Of a stretch of DNA of 64,000 bases, positions 43,798 through 52,843 are shown piece by piece. The notes under the pieces were generated by a model that was given only the letters and a program-made list of their open reading frames with translations, had not been told where the DNA came from and searched no databases. Made by a program: the position numbers and the translations under genes. Each line of letters begins with the position of its first letter. Position 1 is the stretch's first letter. The stretch lies in assembly GCF_020622355.1 (NCBI RefSeq), contig NZ_WHVL01000001.1, forward strand, positions 310,001 through 374,000, given 5' to 3'. Source of the stretch: Vreelandella malpeensis (GTDB lineage Bacteria; Pseudomonadota; Gammaproteobacteria; Pseudomonadales; Halomonadaceae).

Positions 43798-45591
43798 CTA
43801 GCGCCCCACGGCGTAGCCCTGCATGTGACGCGCCGACGCGGCACCATGCACCATGTCGTCACATCGGGCGACCGCACAGACCCGCCCCAGGGCCCAGTCG
43901 TCCATCACGGTCACGTCGTGCCCTTTCGCCCGTAGCGCCTCGAGCGTGTCCTTACTGAAACGTCCTTCGATCATCAATCGCCCCACGGCGCTTTCACGGG
44001 GATGAAAGGAGGCAGGGAAGTGGCGAATCTGGAACTGCGGCGCGTCGATGGCGCGCTGTAGATCGAAGCCGTAATGAACGATGCGCAAGAAAGTGGTGAG
44101 GCTCCACTGATCCTGCTGATCTCCGCCCGGGGAACCCAGGGCGAGATAGGGCTTGCCGCTTCGGGTTACCAGGGTCGGCGTCAGCGTGGTACGCGGGCGT
44201 CGGCCGGGCATGAGCGTGCTGGCAAGCCCGGGTGTGAGCCACGTCATCTGAGCGCGAGTCGAGATCGAAAAGCCGAGCTCCGGGACGCTGGGCGAGCTTT
44301 GCAGCCAGCCGCCGCTCGGTGTTGCCGACACCATGTTGCCGAAACGGTCGACGATATCCAGGTGGACCGTATCCCCCTCTACGCTCGGCAGCGGCGCGAA
44401 GGTGGGCTCGCCACCGCCCGGGCCGATGGTGGGTTCGCTGCCGGCGAGCGCCAGGATGGAAGAGATGCGCGACTCCCCCTCGAAGCCCGGGCGAATTTCT
44501 CCGGAGGCGTGCTCGCCGATCAGCTGGCGACGCGCCCGGTTGTACTCGTCGCTCAGCAGCATCTCGATCGAGACACCTCCCTCTCCCTCTCTCTCTCTCT
44601 CTCCATCGCCATACCAAGCCTCGCGGTCGGCAAAGGCGAGTTTGGCCGCCTCGGCAACGCAATGCACGAATTCGGGGCTTTCCGGGCCGATGGCCTGGAA
44701 ATCGGTCTCCTTCAAGAGCGCCAACTGCTGCAGAAAGACCGGCCCTTGGGTCCAGAGGCCGGCCTTGTGCACTTCCATACCGTGATAACGATAGCTGACC
44801 GTCGGCTCGAGGGTGGCCGACCAGCGCGCCATGTCGTCGCCGGTCAGAAGACCCGCGTGCCGCTTGCCGGTGCTGTCCATCAACGGCTCACGATAGAAGC
44901 GATCAACGGCCTCCGCCACGAACCCCTTGTAGAACACCTCACGCGCGCGCTCGATCTGTGCCTCGCGATCAGGCCCCGCCATTTGCGCTTCGCTGAGAAT
45001 GCGCCGGTAGGTGGCCGCGATTCGCGGTGAGCGAAAGAGCTTGTCCGCCTTGGGCGCCTGTCCATCGACCAGCCACTGCTCGGCGGAACTGGGCCACTGC
45101 TGCTTGAAGAAATCGATGACCGGCACGATCGAGGACACCGCGCGCGACAGCAGCGGAAAGCCCTGCTCGGCGTAGCCGATGGCGGGTGTGAGTACTTCTT
45201 CGAGGCTCAAGGTGCCGTAATCCCGCAGCAGCAACATCCAGGCATCGAAGGCGCCGGGAACCACGGCGGGAAGAAGCCCGGTACCTGGCACCATCTTCAA
45301 CCCGAGCGCTGCGAACGCTTCCGGCGTAGCTGCCCGGGGCGTCACGCCCTGCCCACAGATCACCCGGGGTGCATCATCGTCATGGCGCATGGCGATGATG
45401 GGTACCTCGCCGCCAGGGCCGTTCAAATGCGGTTCGACGATCTGCAGTACGAAGCCGACAGCGACCGCCGCATCGAAAGCATTCCCGCCCTTTTCCAATA
45501 TCGCCATGCCAACGCTCGAGGCCAGCCAGTGGGTAGAAGTGACAGCACCGAACGTCCCCTTGATCTCGGGACGAGTAGTGAAGGGCGGCAT
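43798..45591 (-). CDS. Gamma-glutamyltransferase family protein (second of two in window)
   Basis: 597 residues with no signal peptide. Family features: GMAILEKGGNAFDAAVAVGF near 28-47, HLNGPGGEVPI near 55, and the presumed nucleophile Thr in VEGDTVHLDIVDRFGN near 410, followed by SATPSGGWLQSSP. It is longer than the first GGT-like protein. An EREREGEGG stretch near 330 is encoded by a (GA)8 run, an unusual low-complexity insert in a surface loop. It is divergent from a GntR/UTRA regulator and probably works with the TAXI-TRAP transporter beyond it. Confidence 0.87.
   Translation of the reverse strand: MPPFTTRPEIKGTFGAVTSTHWLASSVGMAILEKGGNAFDAAVAVGFVLQIVEPHLNGPGGEVPIIAMRHDDDAPRVICGQGVTPRAATPEAFAALGLKMVPGTGLLPAVVPGAFDAWMLLLRDYGTLSLEEVLTPAIGYAEQGFPLLSRAVSSIVPVIDFFKQQWPSSAEQWLVDGQAPKADKLFRSPRIAATYRRILSEAQMAGPDREAQIERAREVFYKGFVAEAVDRFYREPLMDSTGKRHAGLLTGDDMARWSATLEPTVSYRYHGMEVHKAGLWTQGPVFLQQLALLKETDFQAIGPESPEFVHCVAEAAKLAFADREAWYGDGEREREGEGGVSIEMLLSDEYNRARRQLIGEHASGEIRPGFEGESRISSILALAGSEPTIGPGGGEPTFAPLPSVEGDTVHLDIVDRFGNMVSATPSGGWLQSSPSVPELGFSISTRAQMTWLTPGLASTLMPGRRPRTTLTPTLVTRSGKPYLALGSPGGDQQDQWSLTTFLRIVHYGFDLQRAIDAPQFQIRHFPASFHPRESAVGRLMIEGRFSKDTLEALRAKGHDVTVMDDWALGRVCAVARCDDMVHGAASARHMQGYAVGR
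44587..44603. repeat. Dinucleotide repeat (CT)8-C inside a gamma-glutamyltransferase gene
   Basis: Eight CT units, GA on the coding strand, encoding alternating Glu-Arg; further CT-rich sequence flanks it. Gain or loss of one unit would shift the reading frame near residue 330 of the 597-residue protein. Confidence 0.9.
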
Positions 45592-45666
45592 AAAAAGATC
45601 CTTGAATCAATAAAATTGACGAGACGAGCGCTTGAAACTATCACGTTTTGCAGGCAGGATCATCAA

Positions 45667-45678
45667 AGCTATATAGCT
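45667..45678. promoter_or_regulatory. Perfect palindrome AGCTATATAGCT, candidate GntR operator
   Basis: Twelve-bp perfect palindrome in the 118-base spacer between the divergent GGT-like and GntR/UTRA genes, 32 bases before the GntR start. Position and symmetry suit an operator for the regulator. Confidence 0.45.
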
Positions 45679-45709
45679 ATTTACAACTATTTTGGCTTGA
45701 GTATCGCTC

Positions 45710-46495
45710 ATGACCTTAGAAAAGATCGTCCAGGTTTCGCTGCCTCATTTCAGTGACACGCTCAATAAGGGCGTCCCGAAGTACGCCCGCTTCTACAATG
45801 CGATAAAAGACGCCGTTCATGCAGGCGTCTTGATTCCCGGAGACAAGCTGCCTTCCGAGCAGGCGCTCTCCTCACGCCTGCCGGCAAGTCTCGGTACGCT
45901 GCAGAAGGCGCTGAAGGCGCTCTCCGACGACGGCATCGTGGTGCGTGAACATGGGCGCGGGACCTTCATTCGAGATCCCGCAGTCAAATTCGAAGACATT
46001 CGTGTCTTTCGCTTCATGGACCAAGGCCGCCCGCTGGATTTGACCTTGCAGGGCCTGGGCATCGTCGAAGTCACGCCCGAGCCCTACATTGCACGGTTTC
46101 TGAATGACGCCACACGCTGCGCCTTGATCAAGCGCCGTCTTCAGGTCGAGGGAGAGCCCTGGACTTACAACGAGCTTTTCATGCCGCTGGCCTACGCTGA
46201 CGCGCTGATGAACAAGCCTCCCGGCGAGTTCGATGGGCTCTCTCTACACGAATACCTTTTTCAGCATAAGCGCATCTTGACCTCTCGTTTCGAGCATCAA
46301 ATGGGAGTGCACGATTTTTCTCAGAATGCCCGCACAGCACTCGAACTCGACGACAAGATGCGCCAGGGCATGCTCTGGCGAGTGCGGGGCTATACCCAGG
46401 CGGGCCAGCCCACGACCTATCAGCGTTTCGAGATTCAACCCGGCCACCGTGACATCGAGCTCAGCAGTCACGCCGTACAAGATCACCGCATTTGA
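45710..46495 (+). CDS. GntR-family regulator, HutC/UTRA subfamily
   Basis: 261 residues. Winged helix-turn-helix at about 25-90 (LPSEQALSSRLPASLGTLQKALKAL, DDGIVVREHGRGTFIR) and a UTRA ligand-binding domain at about 105-250 (RRLQVEGEPWTYNELFMP). UTRA domains bind small metabolites such as urocanate or sugar phosphates. It sits between the divergent GGT-like gene and the TAXI-TRAP genes and should control one or both. No strong ribosome binding site is visible before the ATG. Confidence 0.87.
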   Translation: MTLEKIVQVSLPHFSDTLNKGVPKYARFYNAIKDAVHAGVLIPGDKLPSEQALSSRLPASLGTLQKALKALSDDGIVVREHGRGTFIRDPAVKFEDIRVFRFMDQGRPLDLTLQGLGIVEVTPEPYIARFLNDATRCALIKRRLQVEGEPWTYNELFMPLAYADALMNKPPGEFDGLSLHEYLFQHKRILTSRFEHQMGVHDFSQNARTALELDDKMRQGMLWRVRGYTQAGQPTTYQRFEIQPGHRDIELSSHAVQDHRI

Positions 46496-46559
46496 ACGGC
46501 TACTTCGTCCCTAGACCTCTTCAAAGAGGCGCCCTCCCATCTAGAACAAAGGTGATGAC

Positions 46560-47588
46560 ATGACAGAGAAACAGCTTCCCTCACTGATCGACCTGCGCCG
46601 CCGTCAGCTGCTCAAGGCAGGAGCCTTGGGTGTCGGCATCGCTCTTTTCCCGGGTATTCTGCAGGCAGCGCCCACCCGCGAGCTTCGCTGGGGCTCGGCA
46701 AGTCTGGGCTCCACGGGCTATATCATCATCGAAGCGCTGGCCCAGACGGTACAGCGCAACAGCGATTTGCGCTCGACCACCCTGGCTACTTCGGGAGGCG
46801 CCGAAAACCTGGTGATGGCCAGCCGTCAGGAGATCGACTTCGGCCAGACCACCTCTACCGATTGGCCGCCTGCCACCAAGGGTGAACGCCCCTTCCGCGC
46901 ACCGATCGACGCGCGTCAGGTCTTTGCCTATACCGTCTGGAACATTCCGCTGATCGTACGCGCGGATTCCGATATTCATTCGCTGGCCGACTTGGCAGGC
47001 AAGCGAGTCATGCCTTCGACCGCAGGCGGGGCGACCGCCATCATGCACCAGACGATTCTGGAGGCGGCCGGCGTCGCCGATGAGGTGGACTGGACCTACG
47101 GCTCATGGAACGACACCTTCAGCGCCTTTCAATCCGGTGCGGTCGATGCCATTCCCGCTACGCTGACCAATGGGCGCCCCTCGCCGGCGCTGGCCGAAAT
47201 CGACAGTACCGTCGAGTTTCGCGTGCTGCCCATCGAGCCCGAGGTACTCGAACGCGCCCAGCAGATCAACGCCGGCTTGCTGGCGACCACCGTATCGAGT
47301 GAGCAGTGGAACAAGGTGGAAGATGACATGCTCATGCCGGCGATTTCCGGCTTGCTGGCAACTCATCCCGGTGTCTCCGACGATGACGCCTACGCTGTGT
47401 GCAAGGCAATATTCGACAACGCCGAGCAGGTACGTCGGATCGGCTCGCAGCTTCAGGACGTCAGCGTGGACTTCGCCGTGGAATACCTGCTGGCAGAGTA
47501 CCCGGTCAATGCAGGTGCCGCGCGCTACTTCCAGGAACAGGGCGTCTGGCGCGACGAATTGACCGTCGCCGATCCTGTCTCCGCTTAG
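46560..47588 (+). CDS. TAXI-family TRAP transporter solute-binding protein
   Basis: 342 residues. The N-terminus has a twin-arginine-like signal (LRRRQLLKAG, then a hydrophobic stretch ending at LQAAP, about residue 35). The mature part shows TAXI features: GSASLGSTGYIIIEALAQ near 42, and VMPSTAGGATAIMHQTILEA near 155. TAXI receptors serve fused TRAP permeases; known ligands include glutamate and alpha-ketoglutarate. AAAGGTG is placed well before the ATG. A hairpin separates it from the permease gene. Confidence 0.88.
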   Translation: MTEKQLPSLIDLRRRQLLKAGALGVGIALFPGILQAAPTRELRWGSASLGSTGYIIIEALAQTVQRNSDLRSTTLATSGGAENLVMASRQEIDFGQTTSTDWPPATKGERPFRAPIDARQVFAYTVWNIPLIVRADSDIHSLADLAGKRVMPSTAGGATAIMHQTILEAAGVADEVDWTYGSWNDTFSAFQSGAVDAIPATLTNGRPSPALAEIDSTVEFRVLPIEPEVLERAQQINAGLLATTVSSEQWNKVEDDMLMPAISGLLATHPGVSDDDAYAVCKAIFDNAEQVRRIGSQLQDVSVDFAVEYLLAEYPVNAGAARYFQEQGVWRDELTVADPVSA

Positions 47589-47601
47589 CATTTCCTGCAT
47601 G

Positions 47602-47626
47602 CGTGTCGTCGTACATCGGCGACACG
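47602..47626 (+). other. Intercistronic hairpin between solute receptor and permease genes
   Basis: CGTGTCG pairs with CGACACG, and the stem continues through a T-G wobble and two GC pairs to a five-base loop. No T-run follows. Such hairpins often stabilise the receptor mRNA so that it is made in excess over the permease. Confidence 0.6.
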
Positions 47627-47660
47627 TATTTCGCGAATCCATCTTGTGATCCTCATCACC

Positions 47661-49589
47661 ATGACTCCTAAGCTACTCAGTGAAAAGCGCGGGTATTTCA
47701 ATACCGCCAACCTGGTGCTTGTGCTTACCCTGGTAATGGTTACCACGCACTTGTTCCAGGTTTTCAATTACTACCTGCCGTCGGGCCAGTTCAAGGCGCT
47801 CCACCTGGGGCTGGCACTGCTGATCATTTTTGCAACTGCCTTCGGCGACACGACACGCGGGTGGATGCGTCTGGTCTACGCTGCGGGTTTCGCGGTAGCC
47901 GGCTATACGATGGGCTATGTCCTGATCGAGTACCAAGGCCTCATCACCGATCGCGTTTTCGGACCAGAGCCCGCCGACGTGGTGGTCGGCTGTCTGTTGA
48001 TCGGGGTATGCCTCATCGCCGCCTGGCAGCAGTGGGGAGCCACGATCCCGGTGATTGGCATCATCGGTCTATTGTACGGCTACTTCGGAAACCGAATTCC
48101 GGTCGAGCTTCTCTACCACGGCGGCATGGGGTTCGAGCGGCTGGTCTCCTACGCCTCGATTCCCAATTTTCAGGGAGTGCTCGGTTCGCTCACAGAGCTT
48201 TCTGCCGGCACGATCTTCATCTTCATGGTGTTCGCCGGGCTTTTGAAATCCACCGGTGGTATCGATTTCATCATGGGGTTCGCCACTAAACTGGCGGGCA
48301 ACTCCAAGGGCGGCCAGGCGAAGATCGCCGTGCTGGCCAGCGCGTTCATGGGGATGATCTCGGGCAGTACCGTGGCGAACATCGCCAGCACCGGCACCAT
48401 GACCATTCCCACCATGAAGCGGACCGGTTTCAAAGGCTCGTTCGCCGGGGCGGTCGAGGCCGTAGCCTCGACCGGAGGACAGATGACACCACCGGTCATG
48501 GGCCTGACCGCCTTCTTGATGGTAGGGGTGACGGGGCTTGCCTACGACCAGGTGATACTCGCCGCGGCCATCCCGGCCGGGCTCTACTACTTCTATCTAC
48601 TGCTGGCGGTACACCTTCAAGCGGCAAGGGACGGTATTCTGCCGACCCGCCACGACACCGAGGGCACGCCTTCTCTGCCGGCCAGAACGCTACTGGTTCG
48701 CTACGGGCACCTGCTCGTCGCCATCGCGATTCTTGTCTACCTGCTGGTCAGTCGCATGCCCCCTTCCTATGCGGCGGCCTATGGCTGTCTGGCCATCGTA
48801 GTGCTGGAACTCATCAGCAGCGCGGCGCGTCACTACCAGAACCCGCTGGCGGGTATCGGCAGCGCGGCGGCGCGCATCGTGGATGGACTGCGCGACGGCG
48901 GCTTCAGCGGTGCGACCATTGCGGTGATCGTGGCCGTCATCGGCATCTTCGTCGAGGTGCTCACCGCCACCGGCTTCGCTCAGAAGCTTTCGTACCTGAT
49001 GCTTGGCCTGGCCGGCGGTAACCTGGGCATTCTGCTGCTGATCGCAGCGGTGGCTTGTCTGATCTTCGGGCTGGGCCTGCCGACCTCGGCCGCCTACATC
49101 CTGGTTGCCCTGCTCACCGCGCCAGCGCTGATCGATATGGGCCTGAGCATGATGGCTGCCCACATGTTCGTGCTCTATTTCGCCGTGTTCTCGGCACTGA
49201 CGCCTCCCGTGGCCGTGGCCTCACTCATCGCCGCACGCATCGCAGAGGCCTCCTACTTCGCCACCTCCATGCAGGCCGTGAAGATCGGGTTGCCTGGATT
49301 TTTCCTGCCTTTCCTTTTCGTGGCAAGACCGGAGCTGCTGATGCTCGAAGGCACTTGGTACGATCAACTGCTCGTCACCCTGATCAGCGTGCTGGCGCTC
49401 GCCGCCCTCAATGTGGCCATGGTAGGGCACGGTTTTGTGCGCACCCCCTGGGCCGTACGACTACTGTTGCTGGTGGCTGCGACCCTGACACTGGTACCCG
49501 GCGCGTATGGCACGATGCTCGGTTGCGGGGTCATCATCACCGTTCTGGTACTGCAACGCGGCGCCCAGCGCCGGCCGACACTTGAATGA
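47661..49589 (+). CDS. TRAP transporter fused permease (4TM/12TM), TAXI type
   Basis: 642 residues from the ATG at 47661; a GTG at 47646 is also possible, and neither has a clear ribosome binding site. About sixteen or more membrane segments. The large-subunit signatures are visible: GMISGSTVANIASTGTMTIP near 230, GGQMTPPVMGLTAFLM near 275, and GLGLPTSAAYILVALLTAP near 470. Small and large subunits are fused, as usual for TAXI systems. The predicted solute goes with the GGT-like enzyme of this module and is not known. A terminator follows. Confidence 0.88.
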   Translation: MTPKLLSEKRGYFNTANLVLVLTLVMVTTHLFQVFNYYLPSGQFKALHLGLALLIIFATAFGDTTRGWMRLVYAAGFAVAGYTMGYVLIEYQGLITDRVFGPEPADVVVGCLLIGVCLIAAWQQWGATIPVIGIIGLLYGYFGNRIPVELLYHGGMGFERLVSYASIPNFQGVLGSLTELSAGTIFIFMVFAGLLKSTGGIDFIMGFATKLAGNSKGGQAKIAVLASAFMGMISGSTVANIASTGTMTIPTMKRTGFKGSFAGAVEAVASTGGQMTPPVMGLTAFLMVGVTGLAYDQVILAAAIPAGLYYFYLLLAVHLQAARDGILPTRHDTEGTPSLPARTLLVRYGHLLVAIAILVYLLVSRMPPSYAAAYGCLAIVVLELISSAARHYQNPLAGIGSAAARIVDGLRDGGFSGATIAVIVAVIGIFVEVLTATGFAQKLSYLMLGLAGGNLGILLLIAAVACLIFGLGLPTSAAYILVALLTAPALIDMGLSMMAAHMFVLYFAVFSALTPPVAVASLIAARIAEASYFATSMQAVKIGLPGFFLPFLFVARPELLMLEGTWYDQLLVTLISVLALAALNVAMVGHGFVRTPWAVRLLLLVAATLTLVPGAYGTMLGCGVIITVLVLQRGAQRRPTLE

Positions 49590-49603
49590 GGAAGTAAACC
49601 ATG

Positions 49604-49636
49604 AAAAACGCCGCCCTTGATCCGGGCGGCGTTTTT
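49604..49636. terminator. Bidirectional Rho-independent terminator
   Basis: Eight-bp GC stem extended by A/T pairs (49604-49616 with 49624-49636), loop TTGATCC, five A before and five T after. It serves the TRAP permease gene and the convergent hydrolase gene. Confidence 0.92.
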
Positions 49637-49663
49637 ATAGGTAAGCGGGATTTAAAGTCGGCT

Positions 49664-50503
49664 TCATTCGCTATCGAGAAACGCGATCAGCGTCTTGTTG
49701 AATTCTTTCGCGTGAGTGACGTTCAGCCCGTGGGGACCGCCTTCGATCACTTCGAGCTTGGAGTGGGGAAGGGTTTCGCTGGCGCGTTTGCCGCTGACAT
49801 CAAGCGGCACGATGCCGTCGGCGTCGCCGTGAATCACCAGTGTCGGCAGTTTCATCTTCGGCAGATCATCACGGAAATCGGTATAGCTGAACGCCTTGAT
49901 GCAGTCGAAGGTCGCCTTGGGTGAGGCGAACGCCGCGATATCGTGGTGATACTGGCGGTTGGGCTCGCTGATCAAATCGCTCTTGTCGCCGGCGGCGAAG
50001 AAGTTCTTCGTGAAGTCCTCGAGAAACGCCAGACGGTCGCCACGCACGCCATCGAGAAACTCATTGATGGTGGCGTCGTCCAGCCCGCCGTCCGGGTTGT
50101 CAGCAGACTTGTAGAGATAGGGCGGCACAGCGGCGGCGAGTACCGCCTTGCTGACCCGCTCGGTGCCGTAGCTTGCAATGTAGCGCGCCACTTCGCCGCC
50201 GCCCATGGAGAAACCGACCAGAGTGGCATCGTTGAGATCCAGCGCGTCCAGCAGCTTCTTGAGATCGAAGGCCAGCGTGTCGTAATCGTAGCCGCCGTCG
50301 GCTTGGGTCGACTTGCCGAAGCCGCGGCGATCGTAGGTGACGACCTTGTAGCCCGCCTCGACCAGCGGCGCGACCTGGGGTTCCCAGGAGCGAGAGCTCA
50401 ACGGCCAGCCGTGAATCAGTACGACGGGCTTGCCCGCTCCGTGAACCTCGTAATAGAGCTCGACCGGGGTTCCCTGTTCGGTTCCTGCATTCAACATCGG
50501 CAT
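49664..50503 (-). CDS. Alpha/beta hydrolase, non-heme chloroperoxidase-like
   Basis: 279 residues from the ATG at 50503, with AGGAGGG upstream; an earlier in-frame ATG (50530) lacks it. Nucleophile Ser99 in GFSMGGGE, oxyanion-hole segment LIHGWPLSSRSWE near 29-41, acid in VIHGDADGIVP, and His in EGGPHGLNVTH. The family is annotated as cofactor-free haloperoxidase but usually acts as esterase or perhydrolase. The substrate is not predictable. It is monocistronic, between a terminator and its own promoter. Confidence 0.9.
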   Translation of the reverse strand: MPMLNAGTEQGTPVELYYEVHGAGKPVVLIHGWPLSSRSWEPQVAPLVEAGYKVVTYDRRGFGKSTQADGGYDYDTLAFDLKKLLDALDLNDATLVGFSMGGGEVARYIASYGTERVSKAVLAAAVPPYLYKSADNPDGGLDDATINEFLDGVRGDRLAFLEDFTKNFFAAGDKSDLISEPNRQYHHDIAAFASPKATFDCIKAFSYTDFRDDLPKMKLPTLVIHGDADGIVPLDVSGKRASETLPHSKLEVIEGGPHGLNVTHAKEFNKTLIAFLDSE

Positions 50504-50673
50504 CGCTACCCTCCTGGTTGATTGGCCCAACGACTACTCGTACGGACGACGCGTACGGGTGGATAAACACGCTTTAAAGGCTAGTACATCTGCCCGGGGC
50601 TTTCCAAAGCGCCCGCGCGGCGCCAAAGTTGCTATGCTTACTCGCTCTTGAACCTGCCTGTGGAGCGCACGTA

Positions 50674-51606
50674 GTGAAGACCGAAGCCGGTACCCTGGGA
50701 TTTTCCGCCTTCATGGCCCTTCTGATCGGTGTGGTAGGCATCATTGCCACGCTCGCCTCGAACTCTCAGGCCATTCTGCTCGATGGACTGTTCAACCTCG
50801 TTTACTTCGTGGTGGCACTGGTCACGCTCAAGGTGAGCCGGCTGGCGAGCCAACCGGATAGCGAGGCCTACCCGTTCGGCTACAGCTACTTCGAGTCGCT
50901 GGTGAACCTGTGCAAGGGGCTTCTGATTCTGGGCGTCTCCATCTTCGCGCTGGTGGACGCGGTGGCGGCGCTTCTGACCGGCGGTCGCGAAATCGCGGCG
51001 GGCCTGGCGGTGCTTTACGCGGGCTTCGCCACCCTTGCCTGCTCGCTGACCGCCTGGGTCATGCACGTGAGCCAGCGCCACGTTGCAAGCCCTCTGATCG
51101 CGGCGGACAAGCTCAACTGGGTGGTCAACAGCGCCATCTCCGCCGGGGTACTGGCGGCGTTCTGTCTGATGCTCGCGCTCGAGGCGCTGGGGTCGACGCG
51201 CCTGGTACCTTACGTCGATTCGATACTGGTCATCGCGGTGGTACTGCTGTGTTTAGGCGTGCCGGTGCGTATCGCCGGCCAGGCACTCGGTGAACTGACC
51301 AACAAGACACCGCCGGTAGCGGTGGCGGAGCCGGTGCGCCAGGCCGTGGCCCGCGGGCTCGAGGGAGTGACAACGGAGGCGGTGCGCGTTCGTATCGTGC
51401 GCCCGGGGCGGCTTCTTTACGTGCTGGTTCACGTGGTGACAAGCGATGATGCCGCGCTTGGCCTCTCCGAGCAGGACCGACTGCGCGCTCGGGTGGACGA
51501 CGAGATTCGCCGCCACTACGCCCCCGTGGTTTGTGACATCGTGTTTACCCGGGACACCCGCTGGGCCGAGCCCTCCTGCGGGCTGCTGGTGAAGACGTCG
51601 GACTGA
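50674..51606 (+). CDS. Cation diffusion facilitator family transporter
   Basis: 310 residues from a GTG at 50674 with GGAG eight bases upstream. Six membrane segments in the first 205 residues, then a cytoplasmic domain of about 100 residues. The transport-site region is represented by SNSQAILLDGLFNLV near 31-45 (Ser-rich and D at the usual place) and AADKLNWVVNSAIS near 145. The second site is D-K-L-N rather than H-x-x-x-D as in zinc exporters, so the metal may differ (iron or manganese type). Metal not assigned. Confidence 0.83.
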   Translation: MKTEAGTLGFSAFMALLIGVVGIIATLASNSQAILLDGLFNLVYFVVALVTLKVSRLASQPDSEAYPFGYSYFESLVNLCKGLLILGVSIFALVDAVAALLTGGREIAAGLAVLYAGFATLACSLTAWVMHVSQRHVASPLIAADKLNWVVNSAISAGVLAAFCLMLALEALGSTRLVPYVDSILVIAVVLLCLGVPVRIAGQALGELTNKTPPVAVAEPVRQAVARGLEGVTTEAVRVRIVRPGRLLYVLVHVVTSDDAALGLSEQDRLRARVDDEIRRHYAPVVCDIVFTRDTRWAEPSCGLLVKTSD

Positions 51607-51748
51607 ATCAGTGAAACTATCGTCTGGTGCTCCAGTGCTGGCCGCGTCGCGCAAGCCGTATCTGACATCAGGCGAAGCGCGCTACTGCAGGGCCTGTAAA
51701 AAAGATCGCCAAGTCGCTTCACACGTATCCAGAGGTTCCTGAAAAGTC

Positions 51749-52747
51749 GTGACCTTTACCCCGGCACTGTTGGCCCGCCTCGAGCAGCATCTGACCGCCG
51801 CGCTGCCCAACTGGCAGCTCCCCTTTGATACCCGCATCGAGCTTCTGACCACCTCGGAAAACGCCACTTTTCTGGCCCACTGCCCCCAAACCGGGCGCCG
51901 CCGCGTGCTGCGCCTACACCGCCCGGACTACCACACTCGGGCAGAAATCGAATCGGAGCTTGCCTGGCTTGCAACACTGCGCGCCGATACCCGCCTTCAA
52001 GTACCCTTACCGCTTGCCACGACGGGCCCGAGCCCGGTGGTCGAACTCGCCCTGGATGACCGTCGCTTCTACGCAGTAGGCTTCGATTTCATCGAAGGCC
52101 AGGCCCCGCAGGCGGACGATACGCTTGTTGCCTGGTTCGAAAAGCTCGGCGCCCTCACCGCCACGCTTCACGAGCACAGTCGGCGTTGGACGCCACCTGG
52201 AAACTTCGTGCGCACGCGCTGGCACCTGGACTCGATGATCGGTCCCCACGGGCTCTGGGGTGACTGGCGCCGGGCACATGGCCTCACCGCCGCCGACGAG
52301 CGGGTCATCGCCCGCGCCATCGAGCGGATTCACCGGGTCATCGGCGTTTATGACCGACTTCCCGGGCGTTACGGGCTCGTGCATGCCGACCTGCGCCTGG
52401 CCAACCTGCTGGTCGAGAATGATCAGCTCGCCGTGATCGACTTCGATGACTGCGGCTTTTGCTGGTACGCCTTCGACTTCGCCGCCGCCATCAGCTTTTT
52501 TGAACTCGACCCGCTGATCCCCCGACTGCGCCAGGCCTGGATTCGCGGCTACCGGGCAGTGGCCGCGTTCGACGCCGACGACGTCGCCATGCTCGATACC
52601 TTCATCATGATTCGCCGCATCATGCTGAGCGCCTGGCTTGCCACCCACGCCGAGAGCCACACCGCCCGCTCGCTGGGGGAGGGGTTCATCGAGGGTACCG
52701 CGACGCTTGCGCGGGGCTATCTGAATCTCGCACACACCTCGAAATGA
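51749..52747 (+). CDS. Phosphotransferase (aminoglycoside phosphotransferase/homoserine kinase-like fold)
   Basis: 332 residues from a GTG start. The kinase-like APH fold is marked by the catalytic loop YGLVHADLRLANLLV near 207-221 and the metal-binding VIDFDDCGF near 229-237. The N-terminal lobe has TTSENATFLAH near 32. The spacing resembles SrkA/RdoA-type stress-response kinases and choline/homoserine kinase-like proteins. The acceptor is unknown. It is convergent with the interrupted sugar dehydrogenase gene. Confidence 0.82.
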   Translation: MTFTPALLARLEQHLTAALPNWQLPFDTRIELLTTSENATFLAHCPQTGRRRVLRLHRPDYHTRAEIESELAWLATLRADTRLQVPLPLATTGPSPVVELALDDRRFYAVGFDFIEGQAPQADDTLVAWFEKLGALTATLHEHSRRWTPPGNFVRTRWHLDSMIGPHGLWGDWRRAHGLTAADERVIARAIERIHRVIGVYDRLPGRYGLVHADLRLANLLVENDQLAVIDFDDCGFCWYAFDFAAAISFFELDPLIPRLRQAWIRGYRAVAAFDADDVAMLDTFIMIRRIMLSAWLATHAESHTARSLGEGFIEGTATLARGYLNLAHTSK

Positions 52748-52784
52748 GTGAGACGCCAAGGAAAGCGGATTTCCTGTATCGCCC

Positions 52785-52816
52785 AAAACGCCATCGGGCA
52801 CCCGAAGGTGCCCGAT
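52785..52816 (-). terminator. Terminator of the interrupted sugar dehydrogenase gene
   Basis: Perfect 10-bp stem (52793-52802 with 52807-52816) and CGAA loop, read on the minus strand with TTTT four bases after the stem. It may also help to stop the convergent phosphotransferase gene. Confidence 0.65.
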
Positions 52817-52843
52817 CATTGCAGCGCGACGTCTTCAGCTATT

